In this document: piece after piece, positions 1-9,304 of the stretch
How the letters are laid out: each line of letters starts with the position of its first letter
Position numbering within the stretch: position 1 is the first letter of the stretch
From: Marinobacter sp. F3R08
GTDB lineage: Bacteria; Pseudomonadota; Gammaproteobacteria; Pseudomonadales; Oleiphilaceae
NCBI RefSeq assembly: GCF_018860425.1
Contig: NZ_JAHKPI010000015.1
Location: forward strand, 1-64,000
DNA length: 64,000 bases
Reading direction: 5' to 3'
The notes under the pieces: model-generated
Seen by the model: the letters and a program-made list of their open reading frames with translations, nothing else
What the model was told of the DNA's origin: nothing
Database searches by the model: none
Translations under genes and position numbers: made by a program

Positions 1-22
1 CCCCTCAAGCATCGTTTCCGGG

Positions 23-31
23 TGATATACT
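23..31 (+). promoter_or_regulatory. Possible extended -10 promoter of leuA
   Basis: TATACT at 26-31 is preceded by TGA at 23-25, which fits an extended -10 element. No good -35 is visible, as only 22 bases precede it in the window. A start near base 38 would give a leader of about 34 nt before leuA. This is read from sequence only. Confidence 0.4.
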
Positions 32-71
32 CTGTCAATAACGAATTCAATTTCCGAATGGAGCATTTCTG

Positions 72-1622
72 ATGCCTTCGAATGATCACCTTGTCATTTT
101 TGATACGACGCTCCGTGATGGTGAGCAAAGCCCCGGCGCCACCATGAACAAAGCGGAAAAGCTACGCATCGCAAAAGTTCTGGAAAAGCTGCGTGTCGAC
201 GTTATTGAAGCAGGGTTTGCGATCGCAAGTCAGGGCGACTTCGAGGCAGTGAAGGGGATCGCCGAGTCGATCAAGGACTCCACAGTCTGTAGCCTCGCCC
301 GGGCTCTGGACAAGGATATCGATCGCGCAGCAGAGGCAATTCGCCCTTCGGAGCGTGGTCGTATTCATACCTTTATAGCTACGTCGCCCATCCACATGAA
401 GCACAAGTTGCAGATGCAGCCCGAAGAAGTGGTAGAGCAAGCAGTTCGCGCGGTGAAGCGGGCTCGCAGTCATGTGGAGGACGTTGAGTTTTCCTGTGAG
501 GACGCCGGGCGCTCAGAGTTGGACTTTTTGTGTCGGATCATTGAGGCCGCCATTGATGCCGGAGCCGCCACGATTAATATACCGGATACCGTGGGTTACG
601 CGATTCCAGAACAGTTTGGTGAAACTATCCGGCTGCTTTTGAACCGGATTCCGAACGCCGACAAGGCCATTTTTTCGGTGCATTGCCACAATGATCTGGG
701 CTTGGCGGTTTCTAACTCTCTGGCTGCAGTCTCTCAGGGCGCCCGTCAGGTTGAATGTACTATCAATGGATTGGGCGAGCGTGCTGGCAACGCTGCTTTG
801 GAAGAAATCGTGATGGCGGTTCGTACCCGTCAGGACCTGTTCCATTTAGATACCCGCATAGATACCCAGCATATCGTTCCTGCATCCCGTCTGGTGTCCA
901 CTATTACCGGCTTTCCTGTTCAACCTAACAAGGCCATTGTTGGCGCCAACGCTTTTGCTCATGAGTCCGGAATTCACCAGGATGGGGTTCTCAAACACCG
1001 GGAAACCTACGAAATTATGCGTGCGGAGGATGTAGGTTGGCACACTAACAGTCTTGTGCTTGGCAAACATTCCGGTCGCAACGCATTTCGTACCCGGTTG
1101 CTTGAGCTCGGAATTCAGTTTGAAACGGAGACCGAGTTGAATGAAGCTTTTACAAGGTTCAAGGCACTTGCAGACCTGAAGCATGAGATTTTCGACCAAG
1201 ACCTGCAGGCTATTGCCAGTGATACCCGCCAGAAAGAGGAAGATGGCCGTTATGGTCTGGTCTGCATGCAGGTCTGCTCTGAGACCGGTGTGGTGCCCAA
1301 AGCCAACCTGACGCTTACGATGGATGGCAAAGAGCACAAGGTTGAAGCAGAGGGAAGTGGTCCTGTAGATGCAACATTCAGGGCAATCGAATCGTTGGTG
1401 GATTCTGGTTGCAATCTGCAGCTCTATTCAGTCAACAATATTACCAGTGGCACGGATTCCCAGGGCGAGGTAACTGTGCGTCTGGAAAGAGGTGGCCGGA
1501 TTGTTAACGGCGTGGGTGCTGACACAGATATTATCATCGCCTCTGCCAAGGCTTATATCGAGGCGCTTAACCTGATCAGTAGGGGAGGAATTCGACAGCA
1601 CCCTCAGGTTGCGGATGTCTGA
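72..1622 (+). CDS. leuA: 2-isopropylmalate synthase
   Basis: This enzyme condenses 2-oxoisovalerate with acetyl-CoA, the first committed step of leucine synthesis in the cytoplasm. The 516-residue length matches the long bacterial LeuA (about 520). The N-terminal TIM barrel opens with the [12 protein letters not shown] signature near residue 12, and the metal-binding HCHND motif lies near residue 210. The ESGIHQDG segment near residue 300 is typical of the family. The last 130 or so residues form the C-terminal allosteric domain used for leucine feedback. Homocitrate or citramalate synthase are alternatives, but length and motifs favour LeuA. The next gene starts at the base after the stop codon. 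No leader peptide or attenuator is visible in the 71 bases upstream. Confidence 0.95.
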   Translation: MPSNDHLVIFDTTLRDGEQSPGATMNKAEKLRIAKVLEKLRVDVIEAGFAIASQGDFEAVKGIAESIKDSTVCSLARALDKDIDRAAEAIRPSERGRIHTFIATSPIHMKHKLQMQPEEVVEQAVRAVKRARSHVEDVEFSCEDAGRSELDFLCRIIEAAIDAGAATINIPDTVGYAIPEQFGETIRLLLNRIPNADKAIFSVHCHNDLGLAVSNSLAAVSQGARQVECTINGLGERAGNAALEEIVMAVRTRQDLFHLDTRIDTQHIVPASRLVSTITGFPVQPNKAIVGANAFAHESGIHQDGVLKHRETYEIMRAEDVGWHTNSLVLGKHSGRNAFRTRLLELGIQFETETELNEAFTRFKALADLKHEIFDQDLQAIASDTRQKEEDGRYGLVCMQVCSETGVVPKANLTLTMDGKEHKVEAEGSGPVDATFRAIESLVDSGCNLQLYSVNNITSGTDSQGEVTVRLERGGRIVNGVGADTDIIIASAKAYIEALNLISRGGIRQHPQVADV

Positions 1623-2456
1623 GTGTCTCAATCAGGTGAGTTCCGACAGGCGGCTTTGATGATTGGATCGGAAGTAGAGCGTCAGTTTTACCTGGGAGCA
1701 GCAGGGATTCGGATGTGGTACGCCCGTCAACCGTTGCCTGGTGCGGCGCCCAGTCCGGAGTTTGACTTCTCTGTGGAGGCTGAGGCCCCGGAAACAAACC
1801 CGCGGGTGTTGGAGCCTGCACGCGGGCCCGTAAAAGACCCGGGACGTCCGGCTGCGGGACCAGATCGAACCGAGGGCGTTGCCCGAATTGCTGGCCTGCA
1901 AGCATTGATGGAAGGTGACGCTGGCGCTTCGGCCAATGCCGCGCGACCGTCGACTGAATTGTCAGTCATGCCCCAGCCTGTTGCGGAGAAGGCAGTACCA
2001 GAGCCACAGGTGATGACGGCGCCATTCTCTGCGTTTCCCTCTGAAAGCATCAATATCATGGTCTGGGCCGGGAGCAGTGCGGCTCTGATCGGAAGTATGT
2101 CTTCGGATGCCAGCAGTCTGCTCCAGGAGACCCTGGCGGTAAATATTTTAAAGAGCCTGGGCGAAAATCAGCCAAAGGTGCTGGGGCATCTATCCTGGCC
2201 CATTTTTAACAATCTGCTGGTGCCAGGGAATTCCGGCCAGGACTTCGTCGAGGTGATGGCTAGCGTTGTCTCGGGGCTGAAGCGTCACGACGTTGTTGTT
2301 CTTCAGGATCTCCAGAATTCGGAGCAGAGCTGGCTGAGTGAGGCGCTTGGTCGTGACCCCGCGAGGCAGTTTCCTCACACCCTCGCTGAGATTGCTGGTA
2401 ACCCGAACCTCAAGCGTTTGCTCTGGGAGCGGATACGCCCCATGGTTGCCCGCTGA
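1623..2456 (+). CDS. holD: Divergent DNA polymerase III psi (HolD)-like protein
   Basis: This 277-residue protein has no catalytic motif, but two segments resemble E. coli HolD (psi), the clamp-loader accessory subunit that links the chi subunit to the clamp loader. Near residues 25-45 it has a LGxxGIxxWxxRxPLPG pattern, where HolD has LGITQW then RRPG. At the C terminus it has AGNPNLKRLLWERI, where HolD has ANPTARAALWQQI. A middle segment around residues 170-200 also aligns by pattern. About 90 residues rich in Pro, Ala and Glu (roughly 45-135) look like a disordered insertion and explain the doubled length. It sits directly before rimI, as holD does in E. coli, and its stop overlaps the rimI ATG. 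The GTG start follows the leuA stop with no clear ribosome site; ATG at 1659 is an alternative. The function is inferred. Confidence 0.6.
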   Translation: MSQSGEFRQAALMIGSEVERQFYLGAAGIRMWYARQPLPGAAPSPEFDFSVEAEAPETNPRVLEPARGPVKDPGRPAAGPDRTEGVARIAGLQALMEGDAGASANAARPSTELSVMPQPVAEKAVPEPQVMTAPFSAFPSESINIMVWAGSSAALIGSMSSDASSLLQETLAVNILKSLGENQPKVLGHLSWPIFNNLLVPGNSGQDFVEVMASVVSGLKRHDVVVLQDLQNSEQSWLSEALGRDPARQFPHTLAEIAGNPNLKRLLWERIRPMVAR

Positions 2457-2941
2457 TGGTCTCCACGGGGACGTATCAAAGCGTGTTGAAAGCCGATCTT
2501 CTGGTCCGCCCTCTGGTGCCTGATGACGTTGCGACCGTCATGGATATAGAACGCCAGGGTTATTCTCACCCCTGGACCGAATCGGTGTTCCTCGATTGTT
2601 TCAAGGACAACTATCGGCTATGGGCTGCAAGCCACGGTGAAACGCTCGTGGGCTATGCTGTCGTGGCCTATATGGTAGATGAAGCCCATCTGTTAAATAT
2701 CTGTGTCCATCCCGGGGCCAGAGGTAAAGGCGTGGGACGACATATCCTGAGGCATGTCGTTTCTACGGCTGCCCATGAGGGTATGATCCAGTTGTTGCTG
2801 GAGGTCAGGGCCAGTAATGCCATGGCTAGAGCCTTGTACGAAAATGAAGGGTTTCGGGAAATCGGAAAACGCCCGGGCTATTATCCGGCGGCCAACGGTC
2901 GGGAAGAGGCTCTGGTTATGGTGCTGGAGTTCGGGCAGTAA
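2456..2941 (+). CDS. rimI: Ribosomal protein S18 alanine N-acetyltransferase RimI
   Basis: This is a GNAT-family acetyltransferase that acetylates the N-terminal alanine of ribosomal protein S18 using acetyl-CoA. It has 161 residues against about 148 in E. coli; the first 14 or so residues are extra. The acetyl-CoA loop appears as ARGKGVGRHIL near residue 88. The LLEVRASNAMARALYENEGF stretch and the GKRPGYY end are characteristic of RimI. Its ATG shares a base with the stop of the HolD-like gene, so the pair is probably translated together. The gene ends 10 bases before a likely prfC promoter. Confidence 0.9.
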   Translation: MVSTGTYQSVLKADLLVRPLVPDDVATVMDIERQGYSHPWTESVFLDCFKDNYRLWAASHGETLVGYAVVAYMVDEAHLLNICVHPGARGKGVGRHILRHVVSTAAHEGMIQLLLEVRASNAMARALYENEGFREIGKRPGYYPAANGREEALVMVLEFGQ

Positions 2942-2956
2942 CCGGTGAAGCGTGAG

Positions 2957-2986
2957 TTCGCGTCATAATGCCTTAGGGCCTATAAT
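2957..2986 (+). promoter_or_regulatory. Probable prfC promoter
   Basis: A perfect TATAAT stands at 2981-2986, 44 bases before the prfC ATG. The best -35 is TTCGCG at 2957-2962 with an 18-base spacer, which is weak. Confidence 0.5.
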
Positions 2987-3029
2987 ACCCGCCTTTTCCA
3001 GAACATCAGATTCAGGTTGCTTTTCGATT

Positions 3030-4610
3030 ATGTCTAACCTTCCCCAGGAAGTGGCCAAGCGCCGCACCTTTGCCATTATTTCGCACCCGGATGCCGGTAA
3101 AACAACCATCACAGAGAAAGTGCTGTTGTTCGGCCAGGCGATTCAGAAAGCCGGCACCGTTAAGGGAAAAAAATCGGGGCAACATGCCAAGTCCGACTGG
3201 ATGGAAATGGAAAAAGAGCGGGGTATTTCTGTCACTACCTCGGTCATGCAGTTTCCCTACAGTGGCAAACTGGTGAACCTTCTCGATACGCCGGGCCACG
3301 AGGATTTCTCTGAAGATACTTATCGTACGCTGACCGCCGTGGACTCTTGTCTGATGGTCATCGACAGCGCAAAGGGTGTCGAGGAACGGACCATCAAGCT
3401 GATGGAGGTCACGCGGCTGAGGGATACGCCTATCCTTACCTTCATGAACAAACTGGACCGTGATACCCGGGATCCGGTGGAATTGATGGACGAGGTTGAG
3501 GACGTTCTGAAAATCGCCTGCGCACCGATCACGTGGCCCATTGGTATGGGCAAGAGCTTCAAGGGTGTTTACCACCTGCTTCGGGATGAGGTCATTCTTT
3601 ACCAGTCCGGCCAGGGGCACATGATTCAGGATCGGCGGATCATTGCAGGTCTCGACAATCCTGAGCTGGATGAAGCGATTGGCGCCTACGCTGACGATCT
3701 CCGTGATGAAATTGAGCTGGTGAAAGGCGCTTCTCACGAATTTGACCAGGAGGCGTTTCTCGCTGGTGAGCTGACCCCGGTGTTCTTTGGGACAGCTCTG
3801 GGTAACTTTGGGGTGGATCATATGCTTGACGGTCTGGTGGAGTGGGCGCCCACACCCCAGCCCAGGGAGACGGACCAGCGATTGGTGCAGCCGGCTGAGG
3901 ACGGATTTTCAGGATTCGTGTTCAAGATACAGGCGAATATGGATCCTCAGCACCGCGACCGCGTGGCCTTCCTTCGTATCGTCTCCGGGAGCTACAGCCA
4001 GGGCATGAAGGCGCGTCACGTACGTATCGGCAAAGATGTCCGGTTCTCCGATGCATTGACGTTCATGGCGGGTGACCGGGAGCATGCTGAGGAAGCATTT
4101 GCCGGCGATATTATTGGATTGCACAATCATGGAACCATTCAGTTGGGGGACACCTTCACTGCAGGTGGAGACATGAAATTTACGGGCATTCCAAACTTTG
4201 CGCCCGAGTTATTTCGCCGGATTCGTCTCAAGGATCCTCTCAAGGCCAAGCAGCTTCAGAAAGGCCTTATACAATTGTCGGAAGAAGGGGCGGTGCAGGT
4301 ATTCCGTCCGCTACGGAACAATGACCTTATCGTCGGGGCTGTGGGTGTTCTCCAGTTCGACGTGGTTGTGAGCCGCCTGAAAAGCGAATACAAGGTTGAG
4401 GCAATCTACGAACCAATCAATGTTGCCACTGCCCGCTGGGTTACCTGCAGCGACGAGCGCAAGCTCGATGAGTTTCAGCGCAAGAACAACGATAACCTGG
4501 CTCTCGATGGTAGTGACCGGTTGGCGTATATCGCTCCTACCATGGTGAACCTGAATCTGGCTCAAGAGCGCTATCCCGACATTCATTTCCACAAGACCCG
4601 GGAGCATTGA
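3030..4610 (+). CDS. prfC: Peptide chain release factor 3
   Basis: RF3 is a translational GTPase that recycles RF1 and RF2 from the ribosome after peptide release. From the ATG at 3030 it has 526 residues, against 529 in E. coli. The reading frame extends 26 codons upstream, but those overlap the promoter and are not family sequence. G motifs are clear: HPDAGKTT (G1) near residue 20, a conserved [11 protein letters not shown] switch region, DTPGHEDF (G3) and NKLDRD (G4). The RF3-specific C-terminal domain follows. E. coli also has prfC in the holD-rimI neighbourhood. Confidence 0.96.
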   Translation: MSNLPQEVAKRRTFAIISHPDAGKTTITEKVLLFGQAIQKAGTVKGKKSGQHAKSDWMEMEKERGISVTTSVMQFPYSGKLVNLLDTPGHEDFSEDTYRTLTAVDSCLMVIDSAKGVEERTIKLMEVTRLRDTPILTFMNKLDRDTRDPVELMDEVEDVLKIACAPITWPIGMGKSFKGVYHLLRDEVILYQSGQGHMIQDRRIIAGLDNPELDEAIGAYADDLRDEIELVKGASHEFDQEAFLAGELTPVFFGTALGNFGVDHMLDGLVEWAPTPQPRETDQRLVQPAEDGFSGFVFKIQANMDPQHRDRVAFLRIVSGSYSQGMKARHVRIGKDVRFSDALTFMAGDREHAEEAFAGDIIGLHNHGTIQLGDTFTAGGDMKFTGIPNFAPELFRRIRLKDPLKAKQLQKGLIQLSEEGAVQVFRPLRNNDLIVGAVGVLQFDVVVSRLKSEYKVEAIYEPINVATARWVTCSDERKLDEFQRKNNDNLALDGSDRLAYIAPTMVNLNLAQERYPDIHFHKTREH

Positions 4611-4632
4611 CGAGTACCGGGCGGAGGTGACT

Positions 4633-5418
4633 GTGCAACTGATCGACGCTCACTGCCATTTCGATTTTCCGTATTTTGATGGTCATCGCGATGAAGAGCT
4701 GGAGCTGGCTCGATCGCGCGGGCTTCGGGGTCTTGTAATACCCGGTGTCAGGCGCCCTGATTGGGCAAGAGTCCGGAAGATTGCTGAAGCCTATGATGGT
4801 CTTTCGTATTGCCTCGGCATTCATCCCTGGTTTGTTGGTGAGCATTCGAGACACGATCTTGTAGAGCTCCGGAGGTTACTGGAGGTCAGCCCGGACCGCT
4901 GCGTAGCGATCGGAGAGTGCGGGCTCGACCGGCTCCGAGGGAATCTTGATGATCAGTTGCCCTGGTTTGAGGCTCAAGTAGAGTTGGCGCAGGCGTTGGA
5001 CATGGCTCTGGTCATCCACTCGGTAAAAACCCATGATGAGGTGGTCAGCCTGCTTAATCGCCTTCGTTGGGGTGGTCGAGCCTTGATTCACGGTTTTAGT
5101 GGAAGCTTTCAGCAGGCCAGAAAGCTGGTCGATCTGGGGTGCTACATTGGGGTTGGTGGTGTTATTACCCATCCTCGTGCCCACAAGACCCGTGACGCCA
5201 TATCGAAATTGCCGGCGGAGTCACTGGTGCTTGAAACCGATGCGCCAGATATGGCGCCGGAAGGGGTTCCGAAAGGGCAGAATTCGCCACGCTATCTGCC
5301 GGATATCCTGGGTGTGCTCGCCGGGATCCGCACCGTTCCGTCGCAAGAGTTGGCTCCAATTCTGCTGCAGAATGTGTGTCGATTGTATGGTTGGTCAGGC
5401 ACCCAGGTAGGGGAATAA
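4633..5418 (+). CDS. TatD-family metal-dependent hydrolase
   Basis: This is a TatD-type metallohydrolase of the amidohydrolase TIM-barrel fold; relatives are metal-dependent DNases. It carries the DAHCHFD metal motif at the N terminus, IGECGLD near residue 95, VIHS near residue 127, a conserved IHGFSGS, and ETDAPD near residue 204 with the last metal-binding aspartate. The length of 261 residues is normal. The GTG at 4633 is preferred over the in-frame GTG at 4627 because GGAGG at 4623-4627 gives a 5-base spacing to it. E. coli yjjV is the closest analogue by size and neighbourhood. The substrate is unknown. Confidence 0.85.
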   Translation: MQLIDAHCHFDFPYFDGHRDEELELARSRGLRGLVIPGVRRPDWARVRKIAEAYDGLSYCLGIHPWFVGEHSRHDLVELRRLLEVSPDRCVAIGECGLDRLRGNLDDQLPWFEAQVELAQALDMALVIHSVKTHDEVVSLLNRLRWGGRALIHGFSGSFQQARKLVDLGCYIGVGGVITHPRAHKTRDAISKLPAESLVLETDAPDMAPEGVPKGQNSPRYLPDILGVLAGIRTVPSQELAPILLQNVCRLYGWSGTQVGE

Positions 5419-5438
5419 CGAAACAACCCGACGCAGGG

Positions 5439-5467
5439 TTGGCTTTCCTGAGTGGTTCGAGTATACT
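5439..5467 (+). promoter_or_regulatory. Promoter of the rplM-rpsI operon
   Basis: TTGGCT (5439-5444) and TATACT (5462-5467) are separated by exactly 17 bases, which predicts a start near 5474 and a leader of about 145 nt. In that leader, CACTAT (5495-5500) and ATAGTG (5512-5517) can form a small hairpin. L13 controls its own synthesis in E. coli, so a regulatory leader is plausible but not shown. Confidence 0.65.
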
Positions 5468-5618
5468 TCGCGCCCTGGCTTTTCAAGGTGATGTCACTAT
5501 CTCAGCCCCGAATAGTGTCACTGCCGACTAACTAACAGGTACAGAACCACCTCCGGATGCAGTGCATTTACCGGCGGCGGTTTTTAACGTTTCTTATATA
5601 GCGTTCAAGGCGGAATCA

Positions 5619-6047
5619 ATGAAGACTCTGAGTGCGAAACCAGAAACAGTAAAACGTGACTGGTACGTTGTAGACGCAGCCGGCAAGACGCTGGGTCGTC
5701 TGTCAACCGAAATCGCCCTTCGTCTGCGGGGCAAGCATAAGCCTGAGTACACCCCTCATGTAGACACTGGCGATTATATTGTTGTGATCAACGCGAGCCA
5801 GGTGCGGGTGACCGGCAAGAAAGCATCTGACAAGATGTACTACAGTCATACCGGCTTTCCGGGTGGGATCAAATCCATCAACTTCGAGAAGCTGGTCGAC
5901 AAGGCGCCTGAGCAAATCATCCAGAAGTCTGTCAAAGGCATGCTTCCGAAGGGTCCGCTCGGCCGCGCAATGTTCAAGAAGCTGAAAATCTATGCAGGCG
6001 CTGAGCATCCTCATGCAGCCCAGCAGCCCAAAGAACTCGACATTTAA
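5619..6047 (+). CDS. rplM: 50S ribosomal protein L13
   Basis: L13 is an early-assembly protein of the large ribosomal subunit. From the ATG at 5619 it has 142 residues, the same as E. coli; the 19 upstream in-frame codons are not family sequence. The N terminus [20 protein letters not shown] and the [12 protein letters not shown] and [10 protein letters not shown] segments are diagnostic. It is followed after 12 bases by rpsI, the universal partner. Confidence 0.98.
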   Translation: MKTLSAKPETVKRDWYVVDAAGKTLGRLSTEIALRLRGKHKPEYTPHVDTGDYIVVINASQVRVTGKKASDKMYYSHTGFPGGIKSINFEKLVDKAPEQIIQKSVKGMLPKGPLGRAMFKKLKIYAGAEHPHAAQQPKELDI

Positions 6048-6059
6048 CGGAAGGCGGAT

Positions 6060-6452
6060 ATGTCTGTAGCACAAAATTACGGTACTGGTCGCCGCAAGAC
6101 ATCCACGGCTCGGGTTTTTATCAAGCCTGGAAGCGGTAATATTTCCATCAACGGTCGCTCTATCGAAGATTTTTTCGGTCGTGAGACGCTTCGTATGATT
6201 GTTCGTCAGCCTCTGGTTGTCGCTGAATCTACCGATCGTTTTGATATCAATATCACCGTTAAAGGTGGTGGTATCAGTGGTCAGGCTGGCGCGATTCGCC
6301 ACGGCCTTACTCGTGCGTTGATGGATTACGATGAAACTCTGCGTCCGGCGCTTCGCACCGCAGGTTACGTTACTCGTGATGCGCGGGAAGTCGAGCGTAA
6401 GAAAGTGGGTCTGCGTAAGGCGCGTAAGCGTCCTCAGTACTCCAAGCGTTAA
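6060..6452 (+). CDS. rpsI: 30S ribosomal protein S9
   Basis: S9 is a small-subunit protein whose C-terminal tail reaches the P-site tRNA. It has 130 residues, the same as E. coli. The [14 protein letters not shown] start, the central [14 protein letters not shown] loop and the basic [12 protein letters not shown] end, with the conserved terminal SKR, are all present. GGAAGG lies five bases before the ATG. A terminator follows about 20 bases after the stop. Confidence 0.98.
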   Translation: MSVAQNYGTGRRKTSTARVFIKPGSGNISINGRSIEDFFGRETLRMIVRQPLVVAESTDRFDINITVKGGGISGQAGAIRHGLTRALMDYDETLRPALRTAGYVTRDAREVERKKVGLRKARKRPQYSKR

Positions 6453-6473
6453 TTTCGCTGGAGCAGATCCTGG

Positions 6474-6503
6474 AAAACCCGGCCCTTTCGGTCGGGTTTT
6501 TTT
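6474..6503 (+). terminator. Rho-independent terminator after rpsI
   Basis: An AAACCCG/CGGGTTT stem closed by GGCC-type pairs around a CTTTC loop is followed by a run of seven T. It separates the ribosomal operon from petABC. Confidence 0.85.
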
Positions 6504-6576
6504 ATGCCTGTGTGATCTGCCTGCAATTTGATCTGGGGCAGGGATGAGGCGCCAGCGGCGGCTTTCCGACTTGTAA

Positions 6577-6605
6577 GCCCAAGGTAATTTCATTACCATT
6601 TGGGC
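6577..6605. promoter_or_regulatory. Inverted repeat upstream of petA
   Basis: GCCCAA-GGTAAT, a TTC centre, then ATTACC and TTGGGC form a two-part inverted repeat with a two-base AT bulge on the right arm. It ends 90 bases before petA and is followed by an AT-rich TTATATTTTT. It could be an operator, or a hairpin in a leader or attenuator. I do not recognise a known regulator's site. Confidence 0.5.
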
Positions 6606-6694
6606 GCTTATATTTTTGGGTTGTGAAGTCCTTTTAGATGCACATTGCCAGCTGCTTTGCGGGCTGCTGCATCGCCTGATGGGAGAAGACCATA

Positions 6695-7288
6695 ATGAAT
6701 AATGGCGACGTTAGCCAAGGCCGGCGCCGGTTTTTGATCGGTGCTACGTCCGTGGTAGGTGGAGCGGGCGTCGTCGGTGCCGCCGTTCCATTTCTGGGAT
6801 CCTGGAATCCCAGTGCTAAAGCGGAAGCAGCGGGTGCACCGGTAACTGTCAATATCAGCAAAATCGAACCGGGTCAGCAGGTCACCGTCGAGTGGCGTGG
6901 TAAACCGGTCTGGGTTATCCGTCGTAGCGAGGAAATGCTCGCTAATATCGAAAAGCTGAACGATACAGTAAAAGATCCGCAGTCAGAGGCACCTCAGCAG
7001 CCAACCTATATCGAGGGTATCTACAGGTCATTGAAGCCGGAGTTTGCGGTGATCGTGGGCCTGTGTACGCATCTGGGCTGTGTACCTTCCTACCGGCCGG
7101 AAGTTGCGGCAGAGGACCTGGGCGAAAACTGGCTCGGTGGGCTTTTCTGCCCTTGTCACGGATCACGCTATGACTTGGCTGGCAGGGTCTATCAGGCGCA
7201 GCCGGCGCCGTTGAACCTTGAGGTTCCGCCTTATCGCTTTGACGATGATGCGACCCTCACGATTGGTCTTGATCCGGAGGCAGCGTAA
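6695..7288 (+). CDS. petA: Ubiquinol-cytochrome c reductase, Rieske iron-sulfur subunit
   Basis: This is the Rieske 2Fe-2S subunit of cytochrome bc1 (complex III), which takes an electron from ubiquinol and passes it to cytochrome c1. The 197 residues begin with a Tat-type signal anchor: RRRFLIG near residue 10, then a hydrophobic Ala/Gly/Val segment. The cluster ligands are in the two standard boxes, CTHLGC near residue 125 and CPCHGS near residue 150. It is translationally coupled to petB, with the TAA stop overlapping the petB ATG by one base. Confidence 0.97.
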   Translation: MNNGDVSQGRRRFLIGATSVVGGAGVVGAAVPFLGSWNPSAKAEAAGAPVTVNISKIEPGQQVTVEWRGKPVWVIRRSEEMLANIEKLNDTVKDPQSEAPQQPTYIEGIYRSLKPEFAVIVGLCTHLGCVPSYRPEVAAEDLGENWLGGLFCPCHGSRYDLAGRVYQAQPAPLNLEVPPYRFDDDATLTIGLDPEAA

Positions 7289-8520
7289 TGCAAAAGCTGA
7301 TTAACTGGGTAGACGAGCGTCTGCCAATCGTTGATGCCTGGAACAAACACCTGGGTAAGTATTACGCACCGAAGAATTTCAACGTCTGGTACTTCTTCGG
7401 TTCCCTTGCGATGCTCGTGCTGGTAAATCAGCTGGTGACAGGCATCTGGCTGACCATGAGTTATAACCCGTCGGCAGAGGGCGCGTTCGCCTCCGTTGAG
7501 TACATCATGCGTGATGTTGAGTGGGGCTGGTTGCTGCGTTATCTGCATTCTACCGGCGCGTCAGCGTTCTTCATTGTGGTTTATCTCCACATGTTCCGGG
7601 GCTTGATGTACGGTTCTTACCAGAAGCCGCGTGAGCTTATCTGGATTTTCGGCATGCTGATCTATCTGGTGCTGATGGCTGAAGCCTTTATGGGCTACCT
7701 GCTGCCTTGGGGACAGATGTCCTATTGGGGCGCCCAGGTTATCGTCAATCTGTTTGGCGCGATCCCTGTAATCGGTGAAGATCTGTCTCTGTGGATTCGT
7801 GGTGACTACCTGATTTCCGGTATTACCCTGAACCGATTCTTTGCCTTGCATGTGGTTGCCTTGCCGATCGTTCTGCTCGGCCTCGTTGTGTTGCACATCC
7901 TTGCTCTGCACGAAGTTGGCTCCAACAACCCTGACGGTATCGATATCAAGAAGAACAAGGACGAAAACGGCATTCCAAAAGATGGTATACCGTTCCATCC
8001 TTACTACACGGTTCACGACCTGCTGGGTGTGGGCGTGTTCTTCTTCATCTTCTTTATAATCGTGTTCTTCTTCCCGGAAATGGGAGGGTTGTTCCTCGAG
8101 AAGCCCAATTTTGAGCCTGCGAATGCTCTGAAGACGCCTGCACACATTGCACCCGTCTGGTACTTCACTCCGTTCTACGCCATGCTGCGGGCAGTCACTG
8201 TTGACTTGTTCGGATTGCCTGCGAAGTTCTGGGGGGTTGTTGTCATGGGTGGTGCCATTGCAATTTTGTTCGTGCTTCCATGGCTGGATAGGAGTCCGGT
8301 GCGCTCCATGCGTTATAAGGGATGGCTGAGCAAGATTTCTCTTGCGGTCTTCGCAGTCAGTTTCGTGGTGCTCGGGTATCTCGGCCTTGTGCCGGCAACT
8401 GAGGGCCGCACTATGCTGGCGCAGGTGTTGACCGTAGTGTACTTCCTCTACTTCATCCTTATGCCGTTTTACACGCGGATGGAGAAAACCAAGCCAGTTC
8501 CAGAGAGGGTGACAGGGTAA
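7288..8520 (+). CDS. petB: Cytochrome b subunit of the bc1 complex
   Basis: This multi-pass membrane subunit carries hemes bL and bH and the quinol oxidation and quinone reduction sites. The 410 residues cover both the b6-like N-terminal part and the subunit IV-like C-terminal part. The heme-helix histidines occur in HSTGASAFFIVVYLHMFRG near residues 90-108 and in the HVVALPIVLLGLVVLH segment near residues 190-205. The Qo motif reads PVWY at about residues 290-293, where mitochondrial and alphaproteobacterial proteins have PEWY. Its stop overlaps the petC ATG by one base. Confidence 0.97.
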   Translation: MQKLINWVDERLPIVDAWNKHLGKYYAPKNFNVWYFFGSLAMLVLVNQLVTGIWLTMSYNPSAEGAFASVEYIMRDVEWGWLLRYLHSTGASAFFIVVYLHMFRGLMYGSYQKPRELIWIFGMLIYLVLMAEAFMGYLLPWGQMSYWGAQVIVNLFGAIPVIGEDLSLWIRGDYLISGITLNRFFALHVVALPIVLLGLVVLHILALHEVGSNNPDGIDIKKNKDENGIPKDGIPFHPYYTVHDLLGVGVFFFIFFIIVFFFPEMGGLFLEKPNFEPANALKTPAHIAPVWYFTPFYAMLRAVTVDLFGLPAKFWGVVVMGGAIAILFVLPWLDRSPVRSMRYKGWLSKISLAVFAVSFVVLGYLGLVPATEGRTMLAQVLTVVYFLYFILMPFYTRMEKTKPVPERVTG

Positions 8521-9275
8521 TGAGAAAGCTGATCTTTGGTCTTTTCATCGCAGTCCTGCCAGCCCTTGGGCTGGCAGCGGGCGCGACCGTTCATCTCGAT
8601 GAGTTCGAGTCAGATCACGCCGATAAGGCGTCTCTGCAACGCGGTGCGGCCACGTTTACCAACTACTGCATGGGGTGTCACTCCATGGAGTATGCCCGTT
8701 ACAAGCGGGTTTCGGATGACCTGGAAATCCCCGTCGAGTTGTATGAAGAGAACCTGATTTTTACCGGTGCCAAAATTGGGGAGCTGATGAAGAACTCGAT
8801 GAGCAAGGATATGGCCGCTGACTGGTTTGGTGCGCCGCCTCCTGATCTGACGCTCGAAACCCGTCTGCGGGGCGAGGCCTGGGTGTATTCGTATCTCCGT
8901 GGCTTCTACAAGGATGAGGCTCGGCCACTTGGTGTCAACAATGTGGTGTTCCCTAACGTTGGTATGCCCCACGTTCTGGTCGGGCTCCAGGGATTGTGCG
9001 CGGTCAAGCCAAATATTGGCGTCTCCGCCAGTGTCGAGCCGCTCAGTGGTAACATTAACAACGCAGATGTATGCCCGGAATACGCTATCGAAGGCAGTAT
9101 GTCAGGCGGGGAGTTCGATCAGGCGATGTATGATCTGACCAACTTCATGTCCTACATGGCGGATCCGGTTAAGCTTGAGCGGGAACGTCTGGGGATCTTT
9201 GTTCTGATTTTCGTGGCTATCTTCTTTGTGTTTGCCTATCTGCTCAATCGTGAGTACTGGAAGGACGTGCACTGA
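8520..9275 (+). CDS. petC: Cytochrome c1 subunit of the bc1 complex
   Basis: This c-type cytochrome subunit receives electrons from the Rieske protein and passes them to soluble cytochrome c in the periplasm. A signal peptide with an Ala/Leu-rich core covers about residues 1-20. The heme-binding CMGCH lies near residue 50. The axial methionine is probably in the VFPNVGMPHVL region near residue 145. A single C-terminal anchor, LGIFVLIFVAIFFVFAYLL, lies before the end. It is the last gene of petABC and is followed by a terminator. Confidence 0.96.
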   Translation: MRKLIFGLFIAVLPALGLAAGATVHLDEFESDHADKASLQRGAATFTNYCMGCHSMEYARYKRVSDDLEIPVELYEENLIFTGAKIGELMKNSMSKDMAADWFGAPPPDLTLETRLRGEAWVYSYLRGFYKDEARPLGVNNVVFPNVGMPHVLVGLQGLCAVKPNIGVSASVEPLSGNINNADVCPEYAIEGSMSGGEFDQAMYDLTNFMSYMADPVKLERERLGIFVLIFVAIFFVFAYLLNREYWKDVH

Positions 9276-9284
9276 GAAATAGGG

Positions 9285-9290
9285 TATAAT
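9285..9290 (+). promoter_or_regulatory. TATAAT element between petC and sspA
   Basis: A perfect -10 hexamer lies 10 bases after the petC stop and before the terminator hairpin. It could drive sspAB, but no convincing -35 is visible, and a transcript from here would have to cross the hairpin at 9305-9332. Confidence 0.3.
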
Positions 9291-9304
9291 CCCGTTCCCT
9301 GAGT

